Assembly: GCA_017893485.1 (NCBI GenBank)
Contig: CM030364.1
Coordinates: 203,225,827-203,289,826 of the forward strand
From: Hemerocallis citrina
Taxonomy: Eukaryota > Streptophyta > Magnoliopsida > Asparagales > Asphodelaceae
DNA: 64,000 nt
Reading direction: 5' to 3'
The notes beneath the pieces were generated by a model. The model worked only from the letters and a program-made list of their open reading frames with translations, was not told where the DNA came from and ran no database searches. The stretch's first letter is position 1. The number at the start of each line of letters is the position of its first letter. Positions 44,187 to 56,399 of the stretch are shown here, in pieces. Made by a program: the position numbers and the translations under genes.

Positions 44187-44376
44187 ATGACCGATAGCAA
44201 GTCGAAAGTCGAGAGGTTCGATGGAAGTGATTTCGCGATGTGAAAGATTTAGATGATAGCGTATCTTCGTCAGAAAGATCTAGATGGTCCGTTGTTTCAT
44301 GAGAAGCCGGAATGTGCAGACAATGTTGCGAAGATCTTGGCGGATTAGAATCATTTTGATCAGAAGGTGCTAGGAC
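44187..44376 (+). pseudogene. Ty1/copia gag fragment, N-terminal
   Basis: ATG at 44187 reads MTDSKSKVERFDGSDFAM, then a TGA and a TAG, then MIAYLRQKDLDGPLFHEK. The K-x-E-x-F-x-G-x-(D/N)-F-x-x-W-K motif is the copia gag start. The first stop sits exactly where the conserved Trp (TGG) is expected. The fragment ends where another LTR begins at 44377. Confidence 0.7.
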
Positions 44377-45621
44377 TGTAACACCCCAGAAATTTTAAAT
44401 ACAATATTTTGAATCAATAAATAATTTTTAAATTTATTTATCTAATTATTTTGATTTTTTGTGAAATTATCATTTTGCATGTGCAAAATACTTGCAAATA
44501 TTTTTGAAAAGCAGGTTTTTGAATTTTGAGTTGCTAAATTAACTCTTTTATTTATGATTTGATATATATTAATTTTTGGAATTTTTCTGAATAAGAGAAA
44601 TCACTTTTGAATTAATTCGAAAGAAGGGGACTTTTTTGTAAAAAGTTGCTTGGAGGTAAAATTTGACCTAAAAAATTTGTTGGCTGCATGATGGGGGTCG
44701 GTTTACTGTAGAGGGATTTAAGGATGAAATTTTATCCATTTTGATTGATTTTGATTTGATTTGATTTGATTGAATAATTAATTAATTATTCAAGTTGGGA
44801 CTTCTAGGGGATTTTATTTGTAAAATTTTCCAGAGAAACCCTAGAAACAATCCCAACCTATTTAGAGGGCAGAAAAATTTCGGCCTCCCTCTTTTCTTTT
44901 GAGATTTTGGTGATTTTGTAATATTTTAGAGTCGATCTATTGCTTGGAAGAGAAGACTACTATTTTGTATAAATTTTGTTCAAGAGATGTGTAACACTCC
45001 ATATCTCTTGTTATATTTTTATCTTATATGTAGTATCATGCTAGGGATGAATTTTTATTAGTCATTGGTTGTATGATAGCATTATTATGGAAGTTGTTAT
45101 GGGATACTTGTAGAGATGTATGTTTAATGTGAGATTGTTGATTATATGACATAAAAATTGGATATTAATTGTATGTGGAACAAAAATAAATTTTTTTTTT
45201 GAATAATGGAGTTTTCTATGCATGAAAGATCTTGTTTTTATTTATAGAAATAGATATAATGAACCTATGTGATATTGTATATGTGTTGTAATGCCCTAAA
45301 TTTTTATTTATAATTAATTGAGAATTTATTGATTTTACGTGTTTTGCATGTATAAATTCTTGTACATTTTTCCTTAAGAATTATCACTTTTATAACATGA
45401 ACAAATGATCATTTTAAAATTTTCATCTTTATTTCTAAAAAACTATTTTGAAAAGCCTAAGGCATATTTTTCTAATTTAAGCCCATCCTAATTAATTGAG
45501 TGTTTTATTATTAACCCATGGGTCTAAAACCCACTAATTAAATTACCTTCTGATTGGTATAACTTGTAATGTAGACGCATTTAGTAGACAATAAATTAAT
45601 TAATCTTGTACAACTATTAAT

Positions 45622-45639
45622 GGGGGGGGGGGGGGGGGG
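45622..45639. repeat. Poly-G run (18 bases)
   Basis: Followed by TACTAGTATTGTATGTGCAT, which resembles an inverted Helitron 3' end (CTAG with a GTGC-ATT-GCAC hairpin). Confidence 0.85.
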
Positions 45640-46569
45640 TACTAGTATTGTATGTGCATTGCACTGGCACGTGCATGATGCACCCTAGGGAGTAGGCCGG
45701 ATTTCACAAAGAGAGAGGGAGAGATGGGAGTAGTGGTGAGGTGGTTGCTCCATCATGGGTAGTTGCTACAACTCCCTATTTCATCATAGCCCTTGATCTC
45801 TAACTATTTGGACTAATCTTAGCCTTCCATTTTCACTCAAAAAATGTATAAATACCCCCCCCCCCCCACCACCCTTTTCATACTTGCACCTAAAATTTGT
45901 AAAGAAAGAAAGAAAGAAAAGACAATTTGTGAGTTAAAGATTGAGAGTTGAGTGTGTTCTTGCACCCATTAGAGGAGGCCGACCTACACCCAGGAGGGAG
46001 AGCTCGGATTCATCAATCACTATGAGGAGACGACGTGTTGGTGGCTCAAACTAGGAGGTGAAGAACCCATTCGTTCATTCTAGGAGATTTATAGGGGCTT
46101 TCTATTCGTTTTCTCCAATAGGTGGGTGATTCTCATGCTTCTAATTTAGGCATGATGCTAGGGTTTGAATTGATAGAATTGCTAAAGAAAAACTAAGTAA
46201 TTTAGCCTCATGTTTGCTTATTTGGAGAAAAAAATTGTAGCTAAGAGAATGCTTGACCAATTGATTGCTAGTTGATAAAATTGTGATTTAATGTGCTAGA
46301 ATCTATCATGCTTTTGAAATATGCTTTATTGAGAAATTTGTGCTTATGAGACGAATGATTGATTAAATGCATCATGAAAATTTGATTGTTTAAATTAAAG
46401 CAACACCAAGATGAAAACTTGTGTTCTAAAAATATTGTAGGATAATAATAAGTAAAAATAAAGAGAAAAAGTAATCTTTTGTGGAGACTTTGATTATAAA
46501 TAATGTGAAAATTATGATATCGTTCTCAATGTCAAAAATATAACCATGATCTATTGTAAATTACAACCT

Positions 46570-46875
46570 GGTGCAATCGACAGTCGACCGAATTAGAGTC
46601 GACAGTCGACTGTCAGGTAATAAATTTCAGATTTTAGTTGCAGAACAGCCGACCAGCTATGTTTTAACAGTCGACTGCCCTGACTAGTGATTTTCGAGTT
46701 TTAAATCTTCGCAGAACAGTCGACTGCCTTGCCTAGTGGTTTTCGAGTTTTAAATTTTCGCAGAACAGTTGAACGGCTATATTGTAACAGTCGACTGCCC
46801 TGATTATTGGTTTTCGAGTGTTAAATCCTCGCAGAACAGCTGACTGGCCATGTTTTAATAGTTGACTGCCCAGAA
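46570..46875 (+). repeat. CAGTCGACTG-bearing tandem repeat in the LTR
   Basis: Four to five degenerate units of about 60-90 bases contain GCAGAACAG, CAGTCGACTGCCCTGA and GGTTTTCGAGTTTTAAAT. CAGTCGACTG is itself a perfect 10-bp palindrome. Confidence 0.75.
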
Positions 46876-49480
46876 GTTCAAATAATATCTAGATTTCATG
46901 AGATAATTTTCTATAACCTTTGTCTTAGTATAAATGAGAATTTGAGACTATTTTGCAAGAAAGAACTTATTATAAATTGTTAGCTTAAATTGTCTTTGGA
47001 TAAAGAAAAATAAATGCATTGTTTAAAAGAGTTTTGAAATGAGATTTGGAAATGGAAAAATTGAAGGTGTGAATTTTGGATTTAGTATTGATAAAATGAG
47101 AATAAGATAATTATGTGGAAAGAATAAATTATGAATGTGCCAAGTTAGAAAATGAATTTATTTTTATGCATGAAATTGTACATGAAAGTGAAATCAAATG
47201 TTTTGATGAATTATGAAAGATCTTATGAATATGAATACACAAATGCTAAGAACATGAAATGGAATTGAAAGCTAGAGGGTAGCTAAGCCTTTTACCGGCA
47301 TTGAAAGAATATTTTGAGATGAGATATTGAAAAGGAAAGACCAAGTTTGGGTCGTATTGTTAAATTGATGATTAAGACATGTATAGAGTAAATGCTGACT
47401 CTAGAGTATTGATTTTATTCTTTATTCAATAACTAAGGATTAGATACATAGTGAAGATGTGATGAAAGTGAGAGAAAAACACGAGTATGAGAGCCTCGGA
47501 GCTATGACGTGAGAGTATTCACAGGCTGTCTACACGATGCGTCGTGTCATGACGTGGATACGTCTACAGGAGTCCGTACCGCAGGCGACGCTTGTAGGGT
47601 GTTTGGTGACTGCGGGTGGTGTCATGTCCCATGACGCAGGCTGAATTATCCATAGGTTCTACACGATGCGTCGTGTCATGACATGGGATTCCACTCCAGA
47701 CTGTCTGGACATAAGCTTGTAACTCATAGAACATCTAGGATACTTACCGTAATTACCGTAGTAGTTTAAGTCATGGCTATAAGATGAAGAACGATTAAGG
47801 GCTCGCCCTCGGACCTATATAGTATGGGTTGCATAGAATCCGAACAAGTGCGCATTAGTGTCATGTAATATAAATAACTGCATTAAGGACTAAGTGCACA
47901 ACACAACACGGCATCAATAGGATTGTCCCTTTGTAGCTTTGTTTGTGATCAAGTTTGTGGTTTGTTAAAGTATTTGAGAATCGTTATACTGTTCGGCACA
48001 GCAAGGATGACCGTGTATAACATTCCGTCGGTTGTAAGCAACTGACGTGCCCACAATTTCTGTGCAGGATAAAATGCATGAAAAGATTAAGGAGGAATTG
48101 ATGCTTAAAGAATTATTCAAGTAGTGTTGTATTTCATTCATGTAATTGTTGTAACTTTGCTTCCGCTGTTTAAAAATTTAACTCTGATGTAATAAAGTTT
48201 TAATTTTCTTATAAAATTATACAAAGAGAAGTGTAAAGATCCTGTGGAACTTCGAATTTGGTCTTATTTGGAATTCGGGGTGTTACATGTGAAGATCTTA
48301 GTGTGTGATTCAAGAAACATGATTTAAATAATTAAAAGATGGGATCTTTATGAGTTATATACTATTTTAATGTGAATTCATGATGAGTTGAAAACTGGAA
48401 TTTTTATACATTAATTATGTGTTAAAAACCCATCGAAAAATATACTTGAATGTTGTGAACACTAAGGTTAGGGTTTCGGGGTTAAACCCTAGACCTAGGG
48501 TAGGTGGAGGCTCGGTTTGAGGGTTGCACGGCAGCCAGGGGTTGCACAGTGCCAGCCCAAGCACTGTGCAGACCCAGGGGGCTGCTGTTTTGGGGTTTCG
48601 GCCTGCACTTTTGGGCCTGGGTATGACTTGTTTTGGGTGGTGTTGTGTGCTAGGGTTGAGAACCCTAGAGTGCATATAGATGTGCATATGTATATGTATA
48701 CACCTAGCGATTGTGTGATAATTAATTGACTCTTTTGATCAAGTTTCAGGTTTTGTGGAAATCTAGTTTTAGATTTTAGTATGTTCAAGTAATGATTTTG
48801 AGGGTGCAAAGCTATATTTTTATAGATGAAATTCTCAGTTTTGAGGGGATATATATTTCAGTTTTGAGCGATGAAAACCTTCAATTCTAAAAGGTTATTT
48901 TCAGTTTCAAAAGAGGTAAAATTTAAGATTTTTAGAACTAAAGAATTTCTGATTTTAGAGATGAGATCCCAGAAAACAAAGAGACTTGTTTCAATTTAAA
49001 TTGATCTCAATTCTAGAGAAATTCATTGAGTTTTGTGTATGTATGGAAAGTGAAATTTAGAAGTTGAATTTAAAGAATTTATGTGGATTGGATTTGCTTC
49101 ATATAAGAAAGAGTCTTTATGGTAACAACAGTTTATTAAATGAAATGCGAATAACAAAAAGATTTGTGGAGGTACAAATGTTTAATTTTGGAATGAGATA
49201 TTTCTGTTTTTGATATTTTGCTTTACAACCATGGTGTTGTGGGGAAAAGTGTTGTTTTAAAAAAGAGTAAATAAAAAGTATTTTGTTGATTGAACCAAGT
49301 GGGGTTCTTGATTGCAGATTAGGGTTATTGTGAGAACCCTAGATGGATGCTTAAGGCGTCGAGTGGTGAACACTAGAGACTGAGCGAGCCCTAGATTACC
49401 GACAATGGATATTTTGATTGTAGAAAATTAGCCTGAGGGGCTAGTGTTCCTGGTTTGGCAAGTGAAGTCCGGTAGGGTGG

Positions 49481-50507
49481 TGTAACACCATATAAGTTTA
49501 AATAATGTTTTTGAGATTAATAAGTGAATTAAAGTGATTTTGGTGATTTAATGAACATTTTTCTGAAATTTATCTTTTTGCACGTGCAAATATGTTCTTG
49601 GGAAGTTCAAAGTCAGAAATTATTTTGGAGAAACCTAATATTTATTAGTAGGTATTATTTATGAATTTTTTGGATTTTTCTTATATTTATTTGACATATT
49701 TGCAAATATTACAAAAAGAGGGGCTTTTGTGCAAAATTACCACTTGGAGTAAAAACTCCAAATTTTCGGTTTCCGGGCTAAGCATGATGGCTAGCTAACT
49801 CAAAGGTAAAGACTTCAATTTTATTCTAGTAGATTTGGTTTATTTCGTAAATTTCTTAAAGAAAGGTCTTTTTGCAAAATTTCCACTTAGAGGCCAAAAT
49901 TACAAAATTTATTTTCCTGGTTTGAAACTGATGCCGGCCAGATTTGGGGAAGTTATTTTTGATTTTAATTTCAATTAAATTGGTTAATCTAATAACCTAG
50001 TATAAAGGACTATATATATAAACATATATATTCTAAAGGAATATTTTGCAAAATCTTCTCAAAACCCTAATACTCCAGATTTCGGCCTATTAAAAGAGCA
50101 GTGGCAGCCGTCTCTTTGCTGCACAAAACAAAAGTAAATTTTATTATTGGTTTTCTTGGGATTTCGAAGTGAGGATCTTGGATTTTTGCGAGAGAAGCTT
50201 TTCTTATTCTTTATTATCTTCGTTGATTCTTCGATAAGGTGAGTGGTATATGTTTGATTTGTTATTGTTCTATGCATGTTATATATGATGAATTGTCTGG
50301 TAGAATGCATGATAGATGGATGAATGATGATATAATGAATTATTATGCAATGGATGAATGAAATCTCTATATAGATGACTTAAGAATGAAAAGAACTTAT
50401 TAGGAATCATGGGTATGTTGTTTCTCTTCATGATTTTGCTGAATTGATTGCATATAATGGATTGTAAGACTTACATTGCATAAAAGTGAATAAAGATGGA
50501 CCCCTTT
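49481..50507 (+). mobile_element. Truncated LTR
   Basis: It begins TGTAACACCATATAAG and shares TTTTTGCACGTGCAAATA and AAAACCCTAATACTCC-type blocks with the LTR starting at 44377. It is cut at 50508 by the next LTR start. No coding is seen. Confidence 0.5.
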
Positions 50508-50531
50508 TGTAACACCCCGTAATTTTCAAAG

Positions 50532-50608
<77 letters not shown>

Positions 50609-50840
50609 ATAATAGTTGGCATCTGGTAAACTATATGCAGGATGGCATATGTATGCAGGATGGCATATGTGGTAATTATAATGAAAATGAATAGTGGATG
50701 AAGGGGGGCCCATGGCTTGGGCACAGCACATATGTGCTGTTTGATTTGGCTGATGACATCAGCTTTTCAAGAGGGGCCCACGTGGGTGTTTGCTCTCGGA
50801 GAGAGAACGGGAAAAAGCGATAGAGATTTAGTCCCAAGTC
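50508..50840 (+). mobile_element. Truncated TRIM-family LTR with (GT)n(AT)n
   Basis: TGTAACACCCCGTAATTTTC, then a (GT)n and a long (AT)n run (50530-50604), then GATGGCATATG and GGGCCCATGG blocks parallel the TRIM-like LTRs at 33504-35721. Similarity ends near 50800, where a minus-strand LARD-family LTR takes over. Confidence 0.6.
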
Positions 50841-53800
50841 TAGTGTCAACCAAGAACTAGCTAACAAGAGGGACATTCTAGTAAACAGGCTAGTTAACAA
50901 ATACTAATGGTAAAACATATGACAGGTGAACCTGTAGGAGTATTTAACATCAAGTGACAAGTCTCAAGTCTAGTGTCATGTAACAAGTGCCAAGTCTAGT
51001 GTCAAGTGTCATTTCAAATGTCAGGTCTCAAATATCAAGTTGTCAAGTTCAAGTCTAGTTCCAGTTATCAAGTTCAAGTCTTGTGGTGATTACTATCTAG
51101 ATAGCACGACATGCATCCATCTTTTTACTACATGGTTGCTACAGTCCAAGCAATTTCGTTTAGACCTAGTAATGGATTTTATAGGGCGGCGTACTCAGGT
51201 GTCAAGTATCAAGCAAGCCATGGTTCATGAATCGGAAAATAAATAACAAGTTCACGAAGCAAGTTCGCGAATCCACATGCAAGTTCAAGAACCGCACAAT
51301 AGGTTCATGAATCAACAAGTTCATGAGCCGAGTAACCGACTCCATGAATCGAACAAGATACAACAAGTTCATGAACCAAGTATTTGGGAAACACGGGCCC
51401 CCTTCCGAGTACACTTATCTATATTGTCCATTCTATAGTCTTTCCCATAACCCCGGCTTGTTACTTTTATTAACTCTTATCAAGCAAGCATACATATGTA
51501 AAATATTGTGATTTAATTCTAGTAAAAAATTGGAGATGTCCTATAGGGTTTCCAGCAACTACATATAAAGTTTCGTGTCAAATGCTCGCTGTTTACACAG
51601 CTAAATTAATTCGCAAAGTAATTGTGTGCAGCAGTTTTGCAAATCTGCGTCCACCGACACAGCTGCAGTAAAACTGCCACAACTCCTAGACCGTAACTCC
51701 GAATTCGATCATTTTGGAGTCTATCGATATCTACACATCCGGATCTACAATTTCTATTCAGGGCTCGGGCCCAGATTCAAATGATAAAAGGGTCGAAACT
51801 GCAAAAGAATATTCAGACAGCAAGACTTAGAAATAATTTACTAATGTAGATTTCATGGGAAAATGTCATTTGGCGTCTAAGTTGTTAAGTAGCATAAATA
51901 CATAATCATGGAGGTCAAAACAGCAACTAATAAATGTTTTTCAAGTCATAGGGTTGCAAGTTCGTCAAGACAATAAATATATATGCGTCTACAAATTTTA
52001 GGGCTCCTTAATTCATGTCTATGTTTTCATATGTTCAAGGGGGTAAAAGAGTCCAATTGATTATTATTTAATACGAGGAAGTTTTGTGACTCTTAGAATT
52101 GTGGGTTTGAAGGTTCAAAATTGATTTACAACGATATTTCAAAGGGGAGTCACAATCTAACTATTTGTAGTATTTTCAAGAGTACTTGTACTAGATTAAT
52201 AAAATGTACAAGGGTACTTGCCTTAGATGAGGATGATAAACTCCACTTGTTGTAGCAATTTGGGCAGAAAAATCCCGGAAGAAGTCCTCAAAAAGTGCGT
52301 GCAAAAATCTACCAAAGATCGAGTTTTCCCCATACGTGGATCGGACAAAACAGCGTACAGCGAAGCAGGATCTAGTGCGGCAAACCAGGGAACACGGAAA
52401 CGGCCAATCAGATCGAGCCAATGCAGTGGACCCGAGCCAGAATAGCGTGCAGCGGAACGGGATCTGCTGTGGCCAGTACACGAAACAGCGAAACGGGCGA
52501 ATCAGATCGCTGTGAAGCAGCGGATCTGCGCCGAACATGGGACAGCGAATCTGGATCCGATGTTGGCGAACACCGTACAGCAATCAATGGGCGCGGATCT
52601 TGGAGCGATCCGATGGTCGATATCGAATTCTGCCTTTTCCTCCTTTCTTCTTCTTCTTTGTTCGCTTCTTCGGTTCGACTGAGAGAGCGGGGAGCGAGAG
52701 CGAGAGCAGCGGCGGCACCGGCAGCGGCGCAAGGTGGTGAGGACGACGTCGACGGCGACGACTGGTCGGGAAGGACTCGTCGTAGGGAGGTGACGGCAGC
52801 ACGCTCAGGGAGAGGTGAGCGACAGAGAAGAGAGAGTGTGTGCGAGGCTTCGGGGTGCTGGCGGAGGTCGTTGGCAATGGCGAGAGGGAGCGAGGGGTCG
52901 ACGGCGATAATGGTGGAGATGTAGTGGATGTTGAGAGGGCGGCACTTCGGTGGTCGAGAGGAACAGCGGGGGAACTCGATGCTGGTGGAGTGGCTCGATG
53001 TGGAAGATGAGCTTCGGCGATGGCGTCGACGAGAGGTTTGAGTGCGGAGGACGGTGGGGTTGCGATGGAGCGGACGAGCGGGAGGCGCTCGCGAGCGAAG
53101 ACGAGGAAAGCGGTGGGTGTGGCGTGCAGAGCTCGAGCGGGGGCGACTGCGGAGTGGAGCTTCGATGTGAGGTCGGGAGATGGAGGAAGGAAGAGAGTGG
53201 GTTTAGTTGACGATGGAGGAAGGAGGTGTCGGGTTCTCTGTTTGGGTTTGTTCTGTTTTGTTTCTTTATTTGGTTTAGAACAGAGAAGGGAGGAAGAGAA
53301 GGAAACGGGAATATTAATATAATAATATAACTAGTAACGAAGTAGTGGGGTGGTTACTAGGAGTGTGGGAGAGCGTGCAGGCAAGGGGGGGGGGGGGGGG
53401 GGGAGGGGGGGGGGGAGTTGGAGTACGGAATAGAAAAGTGGGGAAGGGAAAAATATTGTATACGGGTAGGAGTAGAAATAAATCTGTATAATTATATGGA
53501 TCCTGGATTTGGGCTTGGTTCTTGGGCTCAAAATATTTTAACTAAAACAATTAGGATGATGGGCTAGATTTCTGGGCTCATATTAAAAGTATAATTAAAT
53601 AATAAAAATCAAAACATAGAATTGGGGTTTTAAATAACAATTAAACAATTGGGCTTTTGATTAATTTAATAAAACCACATACGAATCTAGGCTTTAGAAT
53701 AAACAATTGGGTTTCAAAATAATAATAATAAAATCAAATACAACTTGGACTTACATTAAAAATTAATAAAAGCCAAATAAAAACTTGGGCTCAAAATAAA

Positions 53801-53924
53801 CAATTGAGTTTATAAAAATAGTTTAAATAACGAAATCAATTAGGGAAAAATAGTTAGGAGATATTGAGGATTTAAATACGGAAAAATACTTTTAAAATAC
53901 GTATTATTGGAAACAGGGGTTACA
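50841..53924 (-). mobile_element. LARD-family LTR, inverted and diverged
   Basis: Read on the minus strand it starts TGTAACCCCTGTTTCC (53924). It then follows the 3070-bp LARD LTR: GC-rich segment (52500-53250), the GCAAGTACCCTTGTACATTT block, TCATGAACTTG repeats (51240-51380) and CTTGACACTAGACTTGA-like repeats (50940-51080). It loses the last few hundred bases at the left junction. GC-rich ORFs at 52421-53322 are LTR sequence. A poly-G run interrupted by one A lies at 53386-53414. Confidence 0.75.
53386..53414. repeat. Long poly-G run
   Basis: About 16 G, one A, then about 12 G near the 5' end of the inverted LTR. Confidence 0.85.
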
Positions 53925-56290
53925 GTCGCCACCGGGACGATAATTCCGGAGTAGTGCTCACGCCGTGTCATGATGCATCAAGCAGGCAATCTGTGAATCA
54001 CTCTCACACCGCCAATCCGCTGGCCCTCATACTCTCATACTCGTGTTTTTCTCTCACTTTTTTCATATCACCACTATGTGTCTAGTCCTTAATTATTTGG
54101 ATCATGAACAAAATCAACCCCTAGAGCTAGCTCTTTTCTCTATACCAGTCTTAAACATCAATCAACAATATGACCAAACTTGGTCTTTTCTTTTCAATAT
54201 CTCATCTCAAAAATATCTTTCAATACCGGTATAAGGCTTAGCTACCCTCTAGCTTTCAATTCCATTTCATGTTCATAGCATTTGTGTATTCATATTCATA
54301 AGACTTTTCATAATTCATCATGATATTTGATTCACTTTCATGTACAATTTCATGCATAAGACAATAAATTCATTTTATAACTTGCCACATTCATTCTTCA
54401 TTTTTTCCACATAATTCTCTTATTCTCATTTTACCAATACTAAATCGAACATTCATACTTTCGATTTTCCTTTTATCAAAAATCTCTTTTCAAACTCTTT
54501 TAACCAATACATTTTTCTTTATCCAAATACACTTTAAACTAACAATTTATAATAAGTTCTTTCTTGCAAAACAATCTCAAATTCTCATTTACACTAGGCC
54601 AAGGGTTATAGAAAATTATCTCATGAAATTTGGATATCAGTTAAATCATCAGGACAATTGACTGCTAAAGCATAGTCGGTCGACTGCTCTGCAAGGATTA
54701 AAAAACTCGAAAATTAAAAATAGTCAGGACAGTCGACTGTTCTGCAATGATTTAAACTCGGAAATAAACAGTCAGGACAGTCGACTGTTAAAGCGTAGTC
54801 GGTCGATTGTTCTGCAAGGATTTAAACTTGAAAATAAACAGTCAGGACAGTCGACTGTTAAAGCGGAGTCTGTCGACTGTTCTGCGAGGATTAAAAACTC
54901 GAAAATTAAAATAGTCAGGACAGTCGACTGTTAAGGCATAATCGATCGACTGTTCTGCGATTAGAATTCGAAATTTGGACTTTATGCCATAACTCAAGAT
55001 TTTCAAAAATCATTTAACTCTCATTTTTCATATAAAAGACTATTCTTTTATTTGTACGAAAATGGAATCAATCTTACTAACAATAAGCATGTATGATTTG
55101 TTAATCAATCTACTTTCATAACTAGGAAATTTTCTAATAGTTCACATCATATAACCACACATTTATTCACATTGTATTTTTCCACATTCATGAATAACTC
55201 AACATAAAGGTTCACAATTTCTTAATTAGCAAATGAGCATATTATCAAATCATCACCACAATATTTCTATTCATATCATTCAAACAATTTACCACTTATT
55301 TCATGCAATTTCACATGGGTTCATTTTCTCCTTAAACATGGTACTAACATAAAGTAATATTTCCTTTTCTTGTTTATTTTAGCATGATCAAAACACAACC
55401 TAGCATGGTATCTATTTAGAAGTTGGAGAAAATCACCCACCTTATTTGGAGAGAAAACAAAAGAAACTCCTAAGAACTCCTAGAATGATAAAAAAGAGGC
55501 ATTCTTCTTCTAGTTTGAGCCACCAATTTGTCGTCTCCTCCTTGCTTGCAATGCAACCCGAGCATCACCCTTGCTCCTTGAAAAAGCCGGCCACTTCTTG
55601 GGTTGAAGAACACACACTAGCACTCAATCTTTTGAACTTACTATTCTTTCAATCTTTTACTCCCTAGTTGTATTTCTTTCTCTTACTCTTTTGATGTAGA
55701 TCAGGTGCGAGGATAACTAATGTAGGGGGGGGGGTATTTATACAAATTTTTCGCGAGAATAGAAGGCTAGTATTAGATCAAATGGTTAAGGATCAAGGGC
55801 CTAGATAAATTGGGGAGTTGCCATAACTTCCCATGATGGAGTAACCACCTCTCCACCTCATCCACTCTCTCACTCCTCTTGATTCCCATCTGGCCAACCT
55901 CAAAAGGGTGTGCAATGCATGTGCTAGTGCATGCACATGCCACCCTAGTGTCCCCCATTTACAAGTTATTCATGTTAATTTAATTAATTGTCTATTAATT
56001 GAGCCTACACTACAAGTTAGGTTAAATAAAAATGAATTAAATTAAATGGGCTTACTAATGGGCCAAAAGACCATGGGCTCTATTAATTTAATTAATTAAT
56101 TAATTAATGTGGGCTATAAAGAGACAATTTAGCCTAGAATTAAATTAAGCTTTTTAAATAAAAAAGACGAATTGAGATTACTAGTTTATGAAATATTTTT
56201 AGAGAAATACGTGCATAAATCTGCACGTGCACAACACGTAAAATCGAACTTCTCTAATTTAAATAAGATTTGAAAATCCAGCATGTTACA
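53925..56290 (-). mobile_element. Relative of the 3-kb gypsy LTR, inverted and truncated
   Basis: The minus strand from TGTAACATGCTGGATTTTCA (56290) parallels 45287 onward: a TATAAATACCCC promoter region (about 55740), the GAGAGAAAAACACGAGTATG block (54040) and the TGATGCATCATGACACGGCG region (53970). Similarity to 47480-47605 ends exactly at GGCGAC, where the inverted LARD-family LTR starts (53924). The junction therefore looks like an insertion point. It carries its own CAGTCGACTG repeats. Confidence 0.7.
54655..54965 (-). repeat. CAGTCGACTG-bearing tandem repeat, inverted copy
   Basis: Units of about 60-90 bases contain GTCAGGACAGTCGACTGTTA, AGTCGGTCGACTGTTCTGC and AAACTCGAAAATTAAA. These are the counterpart of 46570-46875 on the other strand, but amplified differently. 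Confidence 0.75.
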
Positions 56291-56390
56291 AATGTAGTGG
56301 TCGATGGGCTTAGTCGGAAGAGCAGTCTATCGAGCTTGATCACTACTCAGAGAGAGTTGGCAGCAGAGTTTGATCAGGCAGGTATTGATT
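56291..56390 (+). pseudogene. Ty3/gypsy pol fragment (end of RNase H)
   Basis: The plus frame reads NVVVDGLSRKSSLSSLI then TTQRELAAEFDQAGID. NVVADALSRK is the signature at the end of gypsy RNase H, followed by a linker with E-L-x-x-E-F. Upstream pol has been displaced by the LTR ending at 56290. Downstream the frame passes directly into a polypurine tract and LTR, so integrase is missing. Confidence 0.7.
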
Positions 56391-56399
56391 GTTCACACC

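Larger units (their letters stand above)
45287..48287 (+). mobile_element. Solo LTR of 3001 bp (gypsy type)
   Basis: TGTAATGCCCTAAATTTTTA...GAATTCGGGGTGTTACA is flanked by TGTGT (45282-45286) and TGTGA (48288-48292), four of five bases alike, with no interior sequence. TATAAATA at 45847-45854 followed by a C-run and an A/G-rich leader is the likely LTR promoter. TACACGATGCGTCGTGTCAT is repeated at 47532 and 47661. A block of CAGTCGACTG-bearing repeats lies at 46570-46870. A minus-strand relative is at 53925-56290. Confidence 0.75.
44377..49480 (+). mobile_element. Truncated LTR, split by a solo LTR
   Basis: It starts TGTAACACCCCAGAAATTTT inside the copia gag remnant and runs to 45286. It is interrupted by the solo LTR 45287-48287 and resumes at 48288-49480 with GC-rich leader-like sequence (48470-48660), where the next LTR begins. 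CACGTGCAAAATAC-like words and the AGAAACCCTAG block are shared with the LTR at 49481. No coding is found. Its true 3' end is not identified. Confidence 0.5.
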
